NCBI GenBank assembly: GCA_949710005.1 | Contig: OX453282.1 | Span: forward strand, 7,659,465 to 7,723,464 | Source of the DNA: Ricordea florida | Lineage: Eukaryota; Cnidaria; Anthozoa; Corallimorpharia; Ricordeidae | Reading direction: 5' to 3' | Length of the DNA: 64,000 nucleotides | Part shown: one piece after another, positions 1 through 9,189 of the stretch | Layout of the letters: every line of letters begins with the position of its first letter | How positions within the stretch are numbered: position 1 is the stretch's first letter | Translations under genes and position numbers: made by a program | Notes under the pieces: model-generated | What the model was told of the DNA's origin: nothing | The model's input: the letters and a program-made list of their open reading frames with translations, nothing else | The model's database searches: none

Positions 1-19
1 ACTCCTTAGTGAAAAAGTC

Positions 20-52
20 GCTCTGATGAAGGGCTAACGCTCGAAACATCAG
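20..52 (+). ncRNA. Hammerhead-ribozyme-like motif
   Basis: A CTGATGA box (23-29), a short stem-loop (GGGC 31-34 with GCTC 39-42, loop TAAC) and a GAAAC box (43-47) followed by ATC form the order of a type I hammerhead core. Flanking GCT (20-22) and AGC (51-53) could form the base of helix I. Hammerheads with a very short helix III are known from Penelope-like retroelements, and this repeat may derive from one. Caution: one extra A (30) sits between the conserved CTGATGA and the stem, so the fold is not fully canonical. In copy B the stem and GAA part are deleted (near 22799). Confidence 0.3.
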
Positions 53-55
53 CTT

Positions 56-2115
56 CTTTGTCATCTTGTAATGTTATAACCTACGTTATCATCTTGTTTT
101 GAATCTAACCAACCATGCTATTGGGTGGGATTATTCTTCCATTCTTACCACTTACCGCCGCCACCATCAAAGATGTTGCTTTATAGAAGCTTGGTATATC
201 AGTAGCAGACACGCTACATTTAACCGCGACTATGTTACCCGCTACTTATTTACACCTTGTACAATACCATTCCTCGCAGGTATAAAAAGGAGCTTCACAT
301 CTTGCTTAATCACCCCTAAAGGAGGACATTTCATGACAAGTACATGAGGGGGTCGGCAAAAATTAGGTGGACACTTCATGACAACTACATGAAGTGGTCT
401 AGACAGGAGTTTCCGAACGTCTGGTCGGTGAATTGTAACTTTTTAACTTGCATTCATTATTTCGAACCAGTGCAGCACCAAACTGTCTCATTGTCCACCT
501 GACTGCAATGTGCACTTTTCGCTTTGTACTTCTATAGGAACAAGACCCTTGAATCAAGGGTTATTCGTGCACATATATACAAAGCAGGCAGCCCAAGCTG
601 GGTGATTAGGTGTTACGCAAACATCTGTTTTTAGGTGGCATTTATGGAGTTATACTCTACTTGGTTCTCGATCACATGAAATGACACGAGAGATGTGTCG
701 AACACTCTGATAACTGAAGTAGTATGAAATTTAGCATAAGGAAAAGATAATGCTACAGATAATTGTACAGCTTTTTCAAATATATCAGTCATTTTCTAGA
801 TAATTTATTAGAGTCTTTGTTGATATTATGAACTGATATAAGCTTACAAGTGCGCACACTAAGACAGTGGTAAATAAGCTCGCTATTAAAAGCCTTTCAG
901 TGCACAAAATAATACCTAATCGTGGTAGTCATTTACAAAAAAAACGATGGCCGAAACTTGCTTGTGTAAATGCACTCATCTTGGCGCCTGTGTTGTTCAG
1001 CAGAATGCTTTCTATTACAATCTTCACAGTTGTTCTCAAGTAGGTCCCTGCTTACGAACTTTTGAGTTACATTTGAATTGCTTTATCTTTTGAGTTCATG
1101 AAACGACCCAGTTCGAAAATGACACTCGAAATGTTAGAGTATGAGTCCAACGCGAACGGCGAAGTCTGTATGCATTTTGAGAGTCTCACAAGGAAAGGAA
1201 GTCACGCATAGAAATCGAGAACGAATAATCTAATTGTTTTAGTATAAATCTACTAGTCGTTCAAAACTTTGTCTTTTCTGGAACAGCCTCGACCAGTAAA
1301 CTGTCTAAATCTTCTTCACGGACACTTCGAAAACGTTAAGAAGCGGCCGCCATTACGCTACTCACTATCTATCAAAGAATAGATAGTGGGTAGCGTAGCC
1401 AATCAGAGCGCGGCATTTGTGATAGAACGCTAGTAGATAAGCAACATAAACCTTGGGAGCTTTCCATTCACCAAAAATTTTCTGTTTGAATTTTCGGTCT
1501 CGAAAGGAACGGACTTATTCTCGGTCGTCGTCACGTGGCCAATTTTTCCCCGCCCAGGCTTCTTGACGCCGCCTATCGTATGCGTTCAAAATGGCGGGTG
1601 TCTTAAAAATGTACGTCTTATTACGAAATCCAAAAAATGCAATTGTTCTTTGAATATCATTTAAACTTACCATCGCAAATAACGGTACCCGAGCATTGAA
1701 GCAATGCCTCAAGACTTATTGTAGCATATCCACACTCGGAACACTGGTGACTTGCAGTGGCCATTTTGTTTTCTTTCAAAGAATAAATCCTGCACGCGAG
1801 GAGGCTGGAGAGCAGTCACATTGTAAGCTTTTGAATGGAACATGAGACTTTTTGAAAATACCTAAATTTCCACTTTTCGGGAACACTGAAAAGGATGTCT
1901 TAAATTTTAAAAAATCTTTTCAGGAAAAGAACTGTTCCATTCGATTCCCACCTAAAATTTTCGAAAATTTCGTCGAATGGAAAGCGCCCCTAGACTCGTG
2001 CCCGCCTTACGGAGAAATGAATGCGTGACAAACGAACCCCATAGGACCTCTGGGGAAGGCTATATGCGTGCACGAGTACCGGTGAGATACTGCATAGCGT
2101 AGTGCGGATTGGTTG
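56..2115. other. Non-coding block of copy A, no gene recognised
   Basis: No ORF here resembles a known protein. A TATA-like TATAAAA lies at about 283 in a GGTATAAAAAGG context and is conserved in copy B (about 23045). A short palindrome (GCTACTCACTATCTAT and its complement) sits at about 1355-1400 and recurs in copy B at about 25513-25556. A 65-codon minus-strand frame at 1515-1712 is the same in copy B (25672-25869), but neighbouring non-coding sequence is just as conserved, so this is not evidence of coding. Positions 1744-1749 (CTGGTG) are the unoccupied site of the element that sits at 25907-26468 in copy B, and 432-478 is the single-copy site matching the YqaJ island of copy B. Confidence 0.6.
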
Positions 2116-3420
2116 ACTACTTTATAGCCTCCCCCGCAGACATTCTTAGGCGTGCGTCACGCGTTCCTTCCCCATGAACGTCTGCTGATCTGAGCAGGAA
2201 ATTCCTTTCCCATTGTTCGCAAATATCAGTTTGATAGCACGTGGATATTATCGCAGAACCAATCGGCGCTAAGTTATTGTGTCGCAAAAAGCCAATCATA
2301 AGGTGTTTCAAATCAGGCCGTCCAGTGGGGATGAAATTTCCCGCGAGTTTACTCTGCCGCTAAATATTTTCATGTAGCAAAGTTATTCCAGATCCTTGCT
2401 GCATGTATGGCCGAAACACCGAAAAAAGTCGTTGGAAATAACTGTTTTCTCTGTAGTAGTCCTTTGATTCCTTCTGGCAGAATACGTGTTTTTGGAAAGA
2501 GTTCTGTCCGCATCTCACGCCTCATCGAAGAAGCCGTGGAAATTGTTAAATGTTTTTTTGTCGAGCGCCCCGTTTGTTTGCGGTAACTGTTATATACGCT
2601 TAATTCGATTTCACAAAGTTAAGAAAAACCTTCAATCAGTTCAGGAAGTGATAAAAAAAGATTACAAGAAAGGGGCATTAAGAACTAAACGTCTTCGCCG
2701 AGATTCTGCTGAATCGGACGTTTCGATTGCAGCGTCAATCGAAAATACAATTGTGCAACGGAGTGCTGCAAAATTATTGAAATTTCAAAATGTTTCTACC
2801 ACTTCTACTTCTTCTGTTGATCTCTCCTGGAAAAAGATGGTGAAATGTCATCCGAAGGAAGTGCAGGTCATTCAGGTCAAGGGGAAACTATCTCTATCTT
2901 CAGTCACGCAAGAAAGTCCTGAAACTCCGTCAAATGGTTTGTTTACGTCGCCGCCGCCTCCTTCACTTCATTTGACGTCCACGCCAGCGACAGCCAACTT
3001 GAGCTTACATTCATCTCTACAAGCGGAGCCATACAGGAGTTCAGCAGCAAAACTGTCGATTTTTTATCCAAGTAAAAAGGCCAACAAATGTTTAGCGTCA
3101 GAATATGAAGCAATTGGAAAAGCCCTCATTTACGGCCCACCGCAAAGGATCGCCAATGCTGTTGTAAAATCCAAATCGCTAACTAAGCACGTGGTTCAGA
3201 GTGTCCATCGACTTTTGTCTAATGAAGTTTGTGGTTTATGCTCCAGATCAAACCCGTCCCTTTTACGAAAATGCGACAGGGAAAGCCTTGTAAATGTTAG
3301 CTTTCAATCGGTTTACGAGGAGTGGAAAAACAGAGCGCCGATCTTTTATTCTTTCTTGATGACCTGCAGCAGTGTTCAACTTACAAGAGAAGAATTGTGG
3401 CTGCCAAGTGTGACAATAGC

Positions 3421-4361
3421 TATGGCGTGATATCCCCGCCAAAATTCAAGTTTCACTATTCTACATGCTGATCGTAATTTGCAACCTAAGTCTTGTGTTC
3501 GATATTCTTCTTTCACAATTCTTCATTCAAATCTCACAATTTTATAGCCTTGTTTGACAATGCTCCATTGGATTTTCACGATGCGACATTCAAGTTTGAT
3601 CATTTTATGCCAGTTTGATCATTTTATGCTAGTTTGAACATTCGACTCGCATGGGTGGTTTACCGTTGCTACGAGAAACCGCTGAATACATACACAGAAG
3701 GCTCATACTGTCACGTGGTTTGTCCAAAATGTTCTAGTAGAAACTTTAAGTAGCTTGGATATGACAGGTGCCTGAAACCCTTGCTCTACAAGCAACGATG
3801 ACTGTTCTTTTATCTCAAATAATGGTCTTCCACGATTTCCCGAGTATATTTGAGGAATACCTTCACGATGATTCACTTGTTCACTTCGATCCCTAAGATT
3901 TAATGCGGCTTGTCCCAGAAGCCGAACGATTTCATCTAATTGCGAATTGTTATCCATATTCACGAGAGTTCTGCACATAAAGTCAATTCTAAGAAGCATA
4001 CCATCTATTTCATACGAACCAAATGGACTTTCTAAGGTTGCAATCATCTCTTGAACAATTTCGTACATTCTTCTGAAATCCGCCATTTTGCAGTATGAGC
4101 CTTCTGTGTATGTATTCAGCGGTTTCTCGTAGCAACGGTAAACCACCCATGCGAGTCGAATGTTCAAACTAGCATAAAATGATCAAACTTGAATGTCGCA
4201 TCGTGAAAATCCAATGGAGCATTGTCAAACAAGGCTATAAAACTGTGAGATTTGAATGAAGAAATGTGAAAGAAGAATATCGAACACAAGACTTAGGTTG
4301 CAAATTACGATCAGCATGTAGAATAGTGAAACTTGAATTTTGGCGGGGATATAACGCCATA
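3421..4361. mobile_element. 941-bp DNA transposon with very long TIRs, nested in the 2125-4535 element
   Basis: The first about 290 bases (from TATGGCGT, then GATATCCCCGCC) return as the reverse complement at the other end, so over half of the element is inverted repeat. It is flanked by a 6-bp duplication AATAGC (3415-3420 and 4362-4367). It interrupts the open frame of the host element's gene; taking out the insert plus one duplication keeps that frame open. The unique middle (about 3720-4090) holds a fragment of a coding gene on the minus strand. The element is non-autonomous, and its superfamily is not certain. Confidence 0.85.
3703..4086 (-). pseudogene. N-terminal fragment of an integrase-core type transposase
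   Basis: From the ATG at 4086 about 128 residues begin MADFRRMYEIVQEM. Near the C-terminus a GRPLFEIKEQ stretch leads into a helix-turn-helix-like LLKVSTRTF. That layout (about 100 helical residues, then GRPxF, then a resolvase-like HTH ending in STRT) is the one I know from the N-terminus of eukaryotic proteins with a retroviral-type integrase core. No DDE core follows, because the frame runs into the TIR at 3703. It is therefore a remnant of the autonomous parent or a captured gene piece. The family assignment comes from remembered pattern only. Confidence 0.4.
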
Positions 4362-4858
4362 AATAGCAGGATCTGTATCCTCAGATGAATGCCAAAATCA
4401 CTCCGGGTCCAAAGTGCACTTCCCAGATCTGGAAGTCTGCTGTGATTGGTCTACGTTTTTTCCTGCTCAGATCAGCAGACGTTCGTGGGGAAGGAACGCG
4501 TGACGCACGCCTAAGAATGTCTGCGGGGGAGGCTAACTACTTTAGGGCCAGCGCCCATAACAATAGACCCATTTCAGATGTGACGTCATGGCACGTGATA
4601 TCGCGAACTGGAGGACAACTTCGAGTTTGTTTTCAAAATGGCAACACAAGGCACTACTAAGCGTGGGTTTTTACCCGGCTATTTCGAGGGCTTCCAGTTT
4701 AAAGACAGTAAGCTAAGGTATTCAGAGAAGGTGAAAAACATTAACGGAGAAGATCCTTACGAAATTCCGCGAAACGAGTGGATAGATGATGTGGATTCTT
4801 GGCCGAACGTGACATACATACACGGGGCGTTCAGACAACGGCTTAGTATGTTGTTCTC

Positions 4859-6100
4859 ACAGTATATATACTGTAACATTTTAAGCCACTAACCACGGTC
4901 GGTGCGTAATTTACTGGCCTTAAATGTTAAACATTCACCGACAACCAAATTAAGCCGTTACTTATTGGCCTAAAATGTTTCAGTATGTAATAAGTGTGGA
5001 TCCAAATTAAGCCGTTACTTATTGGCCTAAAATGTTACAGTATGTAATAAGTGTGGATCCAAATTAAGCCGTTACTTATTGGCCTAAAATGTTACAGTAA
5101 GTAATAATTGTGGTTCCAAATTAAGCCGTTAGTTATTGGCCTAAAATGTTTCAGTATGTAATTAGTGTGGTTCCAAATTAAGCCGTTAGTTATTGGCCTA
5201 AAATGTTACAGTATCTAAAAAGTGTGGTTCCAAATTAAGCCGTTAGTTATTGGCTTAAAATGTTACAGTTTGCAATGAAAGTGGTTCCAAGCAGATAAAG
5301 CTGATAAAGGCAGTATATATACTGTAACATTTTAAGCCACTAACCACGGTCGGTGCGTAATTTACTGGCCTTAAATGTTAAACATTCACCGACAACCAAA
5401 TTAAGCCGTTACTTATTGGCCTAAAATGTTTCAGTATGTAATAAGTGTGGATCCAAATTAAGCCGTTACTTATTGGCCTAAAATGTTTCAGTATGTAATA
5501 AGTGTGGTTCCAAATTAAGCCGTTAGTTATTGGCTTAAAATGTTACAGTTTGCAATGAAAGTAGTTCCAAGCAGATAAAGCTGATAAAGGCAGTATATAT
5601 ACTGTAACATTTTAAGCCACTAACCACGGTCGGTGCGTAATTTACTGGCCTTAAATGTTAAACATTCACCGACAACCAAATTAAGCCGTTACTTATTGGC
5701 CTAAAATGTTTCAGTATGTAATAAGTGTGGATCCAAATTAAGCCCTTACTTATTGGCCTAAAATGTTTCAGTATGTAATAAGTGTGGATCCAAATTAAGC
5801 CGTTACTTATTGGCCTAAAATGTTACAGTATGTAATAAGTGTGGATCCAAATTAAGCCGTTACTTATTGGCCTAAAATGTTACAGTAAGTAATAATTGTG
5901 GTTCCAAATTAAGCCGTTAGTTATTGGCCTAAAATGTTTCAGTATGTAATTAGTGTGGTTCCAAATTAAGCCGTTAGTTATTGGCCTAAAATGTTACAGT
6001 ATCTAAAAAGTGTGGTTCCAAATTAAGCCGTTAGTTATTGGCTTAAAATGTTACAGTTTGCAATGAAAGTGGTTCCAAGCAGATAAAGCTGATAAAGGCT
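4859..6100 (+). repeat. Higher-order minisatellite, about 57-bp units in three blocks
   Basis: The basic unit reads CCAAATTAAGCCGTTACTTA, then TTGGCCTAAAATG and TTACAGTATGTAATAAGTGT. Units form three higher-order blocks (about 4859-5310, 5311-5592, 5593-6100). Each block opens with the same head (CAGTATATATACTGTAACAT ... ACCGACAACC) and closes with the same tail (GCAGATAAAGCTGATAAAGG). The middle block has fewer units than the outer two, as expected from unequal exchange of whole blocks. No long ORF crosses it. Confidence 0.95.
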
Positions 6101-6105
6101 GTCCC

Positions 6106-6592
6106 GGGTCAGGCTTGAAGTACCCTGGGTACCAGAGGTTTTTTTCTCGCGCGCGGCAGATGGAAATACTTCGTATCGCTTCTGCTCAACTGATTTTACT
6201 TATATATGAAGCCCTTTTCCATCCCTGCAGACAAAACACACCTAAATAAGTAAGAAACACAACATTTTATTGCATCAGTTACAACTTTACAAGCAATAAA
6301 CAACAAGTAATGCTCAAAAGCGCTCGATCAAAATGTCTTATTTCTATAGAACTCTCCATCGATAAGGATACTTTGATCAGTTCAAGGCTTTGAAAATAGC
6401 ACATAAAAATGACTAAAACTGCTCACTGTCTCACGAGTAACACTTAGTTAAACGAGATGCAAAATGTAGCAACAACGAAGGCCTGTGATGTCCTGTCACC
6501 AGACGTCAGCTCCCGGTGAGCAAAATCTCAGGTTGCAAACACAGTACATTATTGGTATACCATTACTAATAATATACATGAAAAAATTACTC

Positions 6593-6625
<33 letters not shown>

Positions 6626-7640
6626 TGTAACACCAGTGCAAAAAGTGTAATACCAGTGCAAAAAGTGTAACACCAGTGCAAATTACACATCGATTTTCTG
6701 GATTATGATATTCTTTATTTTTAAACGAATCGCTTTGAGTTTGTAGCGTTATCAGTTGATCTTCATCAGCCAATCAGTAAATAAAGTGTCAAATCCGCGT
6801 CAAATGCTTACTTTCTGTCCGCAATGAGATCTTCCGGTACTTCTTCCAGGCGAATTTTTTCATGTTTATATTATTAATAAGTAATCATACGGCTTTTCTC
6901 GTTCAATTTGGAATTAATTTGTACTTGTGAGTTTTTCAAAAAGCTGAAATTGCACTCGCCGAAGCGGCTCGTGCAATTTCAGCTTTTTGAAAAACTCACT
7001 CGTGCAAATTAATTCCAAATTGAACTCGAAACCGTATGATTACCTTTACCAATTAATGATTGATTTCCAGTATTTTTATTAACTGGTCAATCGCGAATGT
7101 GGATGTTGCCTTTAACAAAACAATCACTGGCATTCAACATCATGGAAATACCGCTTACGTTTGGCCAGAGTTAACTAACTCTGTTTTGGTAAATAATTTT
7201 CAACAGAATGGTGCCATTTGTAATGGAAGACTCCTTATGACTTCATAGAGGACACTCAAAAGAATCGAAAAATTGCATTCGTCTTCCATATATTAGATTT
7301 GTTCCATATTTGTTGCCGCTATATTTTATGGAACAAATTTAGGGTACCGGTATTTCCGAAGAAATCAAAGATGCGAGGATTGCGCGTTCTAGGATAGAAT
7401 ATTGTGAATGTCAATACACGAAAAGAGTTACAGCTAAAAGTTTAATAGAAATTATGGGCCACCTCTCAATTGTTGACTTGTGTCATGGCGATAATGAGCA
7501 TGAATTCAATGACATTCGTAGCCGCAAAGAGAGGAGTACGAGGAAACACATGCTACATACAAGTTACATACACGACATGGTGTACTACTGAAAAGCTAAC
7601 ACTAAAACTGCAGAATACCGTACCACACCGAGTACTTTAC
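6106..7640. other. Core of the minisatellite element: no gene; palindromic MITE and short repeats
   Basis: A near-perfect palindrome occupies about 6875-7045. Its arms run inward from CATACGGTTTC-like ends through TTGGAATTAATTTG and GAGTTTTTCAAAAAGCTGAA to a centre near GCCGAAGCGGC at 6960-6970, typical of a foldback MITE. At 6630-6680 there are three copies of a 20-base unit AAAGTGTAACACCAGTGCAA. Short frames occur on both strands over 6485-6690, but neither resembles a protein. The rest is AT-rich sequence with no recognisable function. Confidence 0.6.
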
Positions 7641-8300
7641 TGGTAAAGGCTTAATTTAACATTTTAGGCCAATAACTAACGGCTTAATTTGGAACCAAAC
7701 TTATTACATACTGTAACATTTTAGGCCAATAACTAACGGCTTAATTTGGAACCACACTTATTACATACTGTAACATTTTAGGCCAATAACTAACGGCTTA
7801 ATTTGGAACCACACTTATTACATACTGTAACATTTTAGGCCAATAACTAACGGCTTAATTTGGAACCACACTTATTACATACTGTAACATTTTAGGCCAA
7901 TAAGTAACGGCTTAATTTGGATCCACACTTATTATATACTGTAACATTTTAGGCCAATAACTAACGGCTTAATTTGGATCCACACTTATTACATACTGAA
8001 ACATTTTAGGCCAATAACTAACGGCTTAATTTGGAACCACACTTATTACATACTGTAACATTTTAAGCCAATAACTAACGGCTTAATTTGGAACCAAACT
8101 AATTACATACTGAAACATTTTAGGCCATTGACTAATGGCCTATAATTAGCGTCGGTATTAGAAAAGTTGTATAAACTGGTAATTTTCATACCGTAACATT
8201 TTAGGCCAATAACTAACGGCATATGAACTGCGTCGGTATATAGTAATTTAATGAATCCGACGGTGTAACTGGCTTAAAAGCTTACAGTATATATACTGTA
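7640..8300 (-). repeat. Minisatellite array, inverted counterpart of 4859-6100
   Basis: About nine units of about 57 bp (CATACTGTAACATTTTAGGC, CAATAACTAACGGCTTAATT, TGGAACCACACTTATTA) are the reverse complement of the units at 4859-6100. The last part degenerates and ends in the head sequence (GTCGG, GGCTTAAAAG, ACAGTATATATACTGT). The inverted placement at the two ends of the 3.5-kb element suggests the units are expanded subterminal repeats. Confidence 0.93.
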
Positions 8301-9189
8301 TTATTAGCATAATATGCTACAATATGTACTGCCACATACACGTCGGTATGTATCTCCTGTTTTCCAAAAGTCCTTACACTGAAGATCAACTAATGAACTA
8401 CAAGAGCTTGGACTGTTATCAAAATTTTGCAAATGGATGGGTGCGGGAAAATTTTAGCAAGAAATTTGGGGAGAATCGTCTCTTGATCGCGAAGGTAAGA
8501 TACAAGAACTGCAACTTTGATCGTTCATACTTGTGCATGAGGTCATGGCGACTACCATGACTTTATGTTATCGCAGTTGGTATTTATTGATGCATGTAAA
8601 TAGTATCAAACTTTTGATTCTTCTGTATTTTTTTCAACAGGTCCAGTTGCAGCTGATTTGCACAGACCTGAGATACATTGATTTTATTGTTTGGACCAAA
8701 AAGGGTCTTTTTATCGAGAGAATTTTTCCAGGCAAAATGTTTTGGGAGGAGAAGGTTCCTAAAGCAAAAGAGTTTTTTGTGCGAGGATTTTTACCCGAGG
8801 TTATTGGCAGATGGTATTCGAGACCAGTCACATCTTCGACAGAGGGGTCAGCTACAGTAGAAGGGGAGAATGTTAATGTATTTTGTTACTGTATGGGTGG
8901 GGAACATGGGGAAATGGTTGCATGTGATAATGAGAGCTGCAATTATCAGTGGTTTGAAGTTAAACACATTTCCAAAATCAAAGACATGGTACTGTCCAGA
9001 TTGCCAAAAGCAACGAAGGGGCAAATCTATGCAAACACAGCACAGCGAGTAGGCTCTCACAACTTGGATGGAATCCCAAATTAATAATGCTTCTACAGTT
9101 TTCTATCATGATTTTCAAATACGGCTTTTTGTGAACCAGTTAAATTTTTGTTCATTAATCTAAGATAAGGCTCATATTAATTAAACTGT

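Larger units (their letters stand above)
2407..4501 (+). pseudogene. Broken ZAD-like zinc-binding protein gene inside the TAG...CTA transposon
   Basis: The frame from ATG 2407 gives a first zinc pair (CFLC, residues about 13-16) in a GKSSVRISRLIEEAVE context and stops near 2579. The +1 frame takes over at about 2560 and supplies the second pair (CGNC) followed by a basic helix-like stretch (KVKKNLQSVQ), so a frameshift at the T-rich or C-rich run 2550-2575 splits a CxxC...CxxC finger resembling the ZAD class. The frame then continues for about 280 residues, with a Pro/Ser-rich middle, to 3420. There a 941-bp element is inserted; the stop at 3428-3430 belongs to that element. If the insert is removed the frame continues from 4368 to a TGA at about 4500. 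The exact function is unknown. Similar multi-copy zinc-ribbon proteins are common in cnidarian genomes (from memory). It is probably the element's own gene. Confidence 0.6.
2125..4535. mobile_element. Mutator-like DNA transposon, TAG...CTA ends, 9-bp target duplication
   Basis: The ends are inverted repeats of about 75 bp: TAGCCTCCCCCGCAGACATT at 2125 and its complement ending at 4535. The insertion is flanked by a 9-bp direct duplication ACTACTTTA (2116-2124 and 4536-4544), which is present once in copy B (about 26817-26825). Removing the element and one duplication restores the copy B sequence exactly. A 9-bp duplication is typical of Mutator-like elements, although Merlin or P-like elements are not excluded. 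The element carries a broken zinc-finger-type gene and a second transposon (3421-4361). Two small foldback elements with the same end pattern occur at 16046-16157 and 62090-62272. Confidence 0.85.
4824..8333. mobile_element. 3.5-kb non-autonomous element with inverted minisatellite arrays, inserted in the YqaJ-gene exon
   Basis: It is flanked by an 8-bp duplication ACATACAC (4816-4823 and 8334-8341). The duplication falls on codons for Y-I-H, and removing the element plus one copy restores an uninterrupted frame. Both ends have a diverged inverted repeat: an outer stretch of about 35 bases, then the palindrome ACAGTATATATACTGT (4859-4874 and 8284-8299), then TTTTAAGCC. Immediately inside each end lie arrays of about 57-bp units in opposite orientation. 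The middle (6106-7640) has no coding gene. The superfamily is unknown; an 8-bp duplication would fit hAT or P-like elements. Confidence 0.8.
4638..9084 (+). pseudogene. Second gene of the ISL2EU element: N-terminal region plus YqaJ C-terminus and PHD finger, core deleted
   Basis: Exon 1 starts at ATG 4638 (MATQGTTKRGFLPGYFEG) and is split at VTYIH by a 3.5-kb insertion (4824-8333). It resumes in the same frame at 8342 (VGMYLLFSKSPYTEDQ) and ends with a donor AAG|gtaaga at 8490. After a 150-base intron (acceptor ...caacag, 8640) the frame continues as VQLQLICTDLRYIDFIVWT, the C-terminal strand of a YqaJ-type exonuclease fold. A PHD finger follows (CYC 8887, CDNESC about 8932). The SWIM finger and the YqaJ catalytic core expected in between are absent. 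The PHD finger is also damaged: after YQWF the correct frame shifts (WYCPDCQK is in the +1 frame at about 8988-9011) and the central His/Cys pair is lost. The 23209-24523 gene in copy B shows what a SWIM-YqaJ core looks like. Confidence 0.7.

Noticed and set aside
99-347. 82-codon frame, repeated as 83 codons at 22862-23113
   Set aside because: The frame is shared only because the region is duplicated. Indels between the copies (for example TTAATCA inserted near 23058) shift the frame and there is no domain.
1515-1712. 65-codon frame identical in both duplicate copies
   Set aside because: Neighbouring non-coding sequence is equally conserved between the copies, so identity gives no support for coding.
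6485-6690. Short frames on both strands
   Set aside because: They cover a repeated CACCAGTGCAAAAAGTGTAA segment of a non-autonomous element and show no domain.
4859-8300. CRISPR-like array
   Set aside because: Units are directly adjoining without variable spacers, the genome is eukaryotic and the arrays lie inside a transposon.
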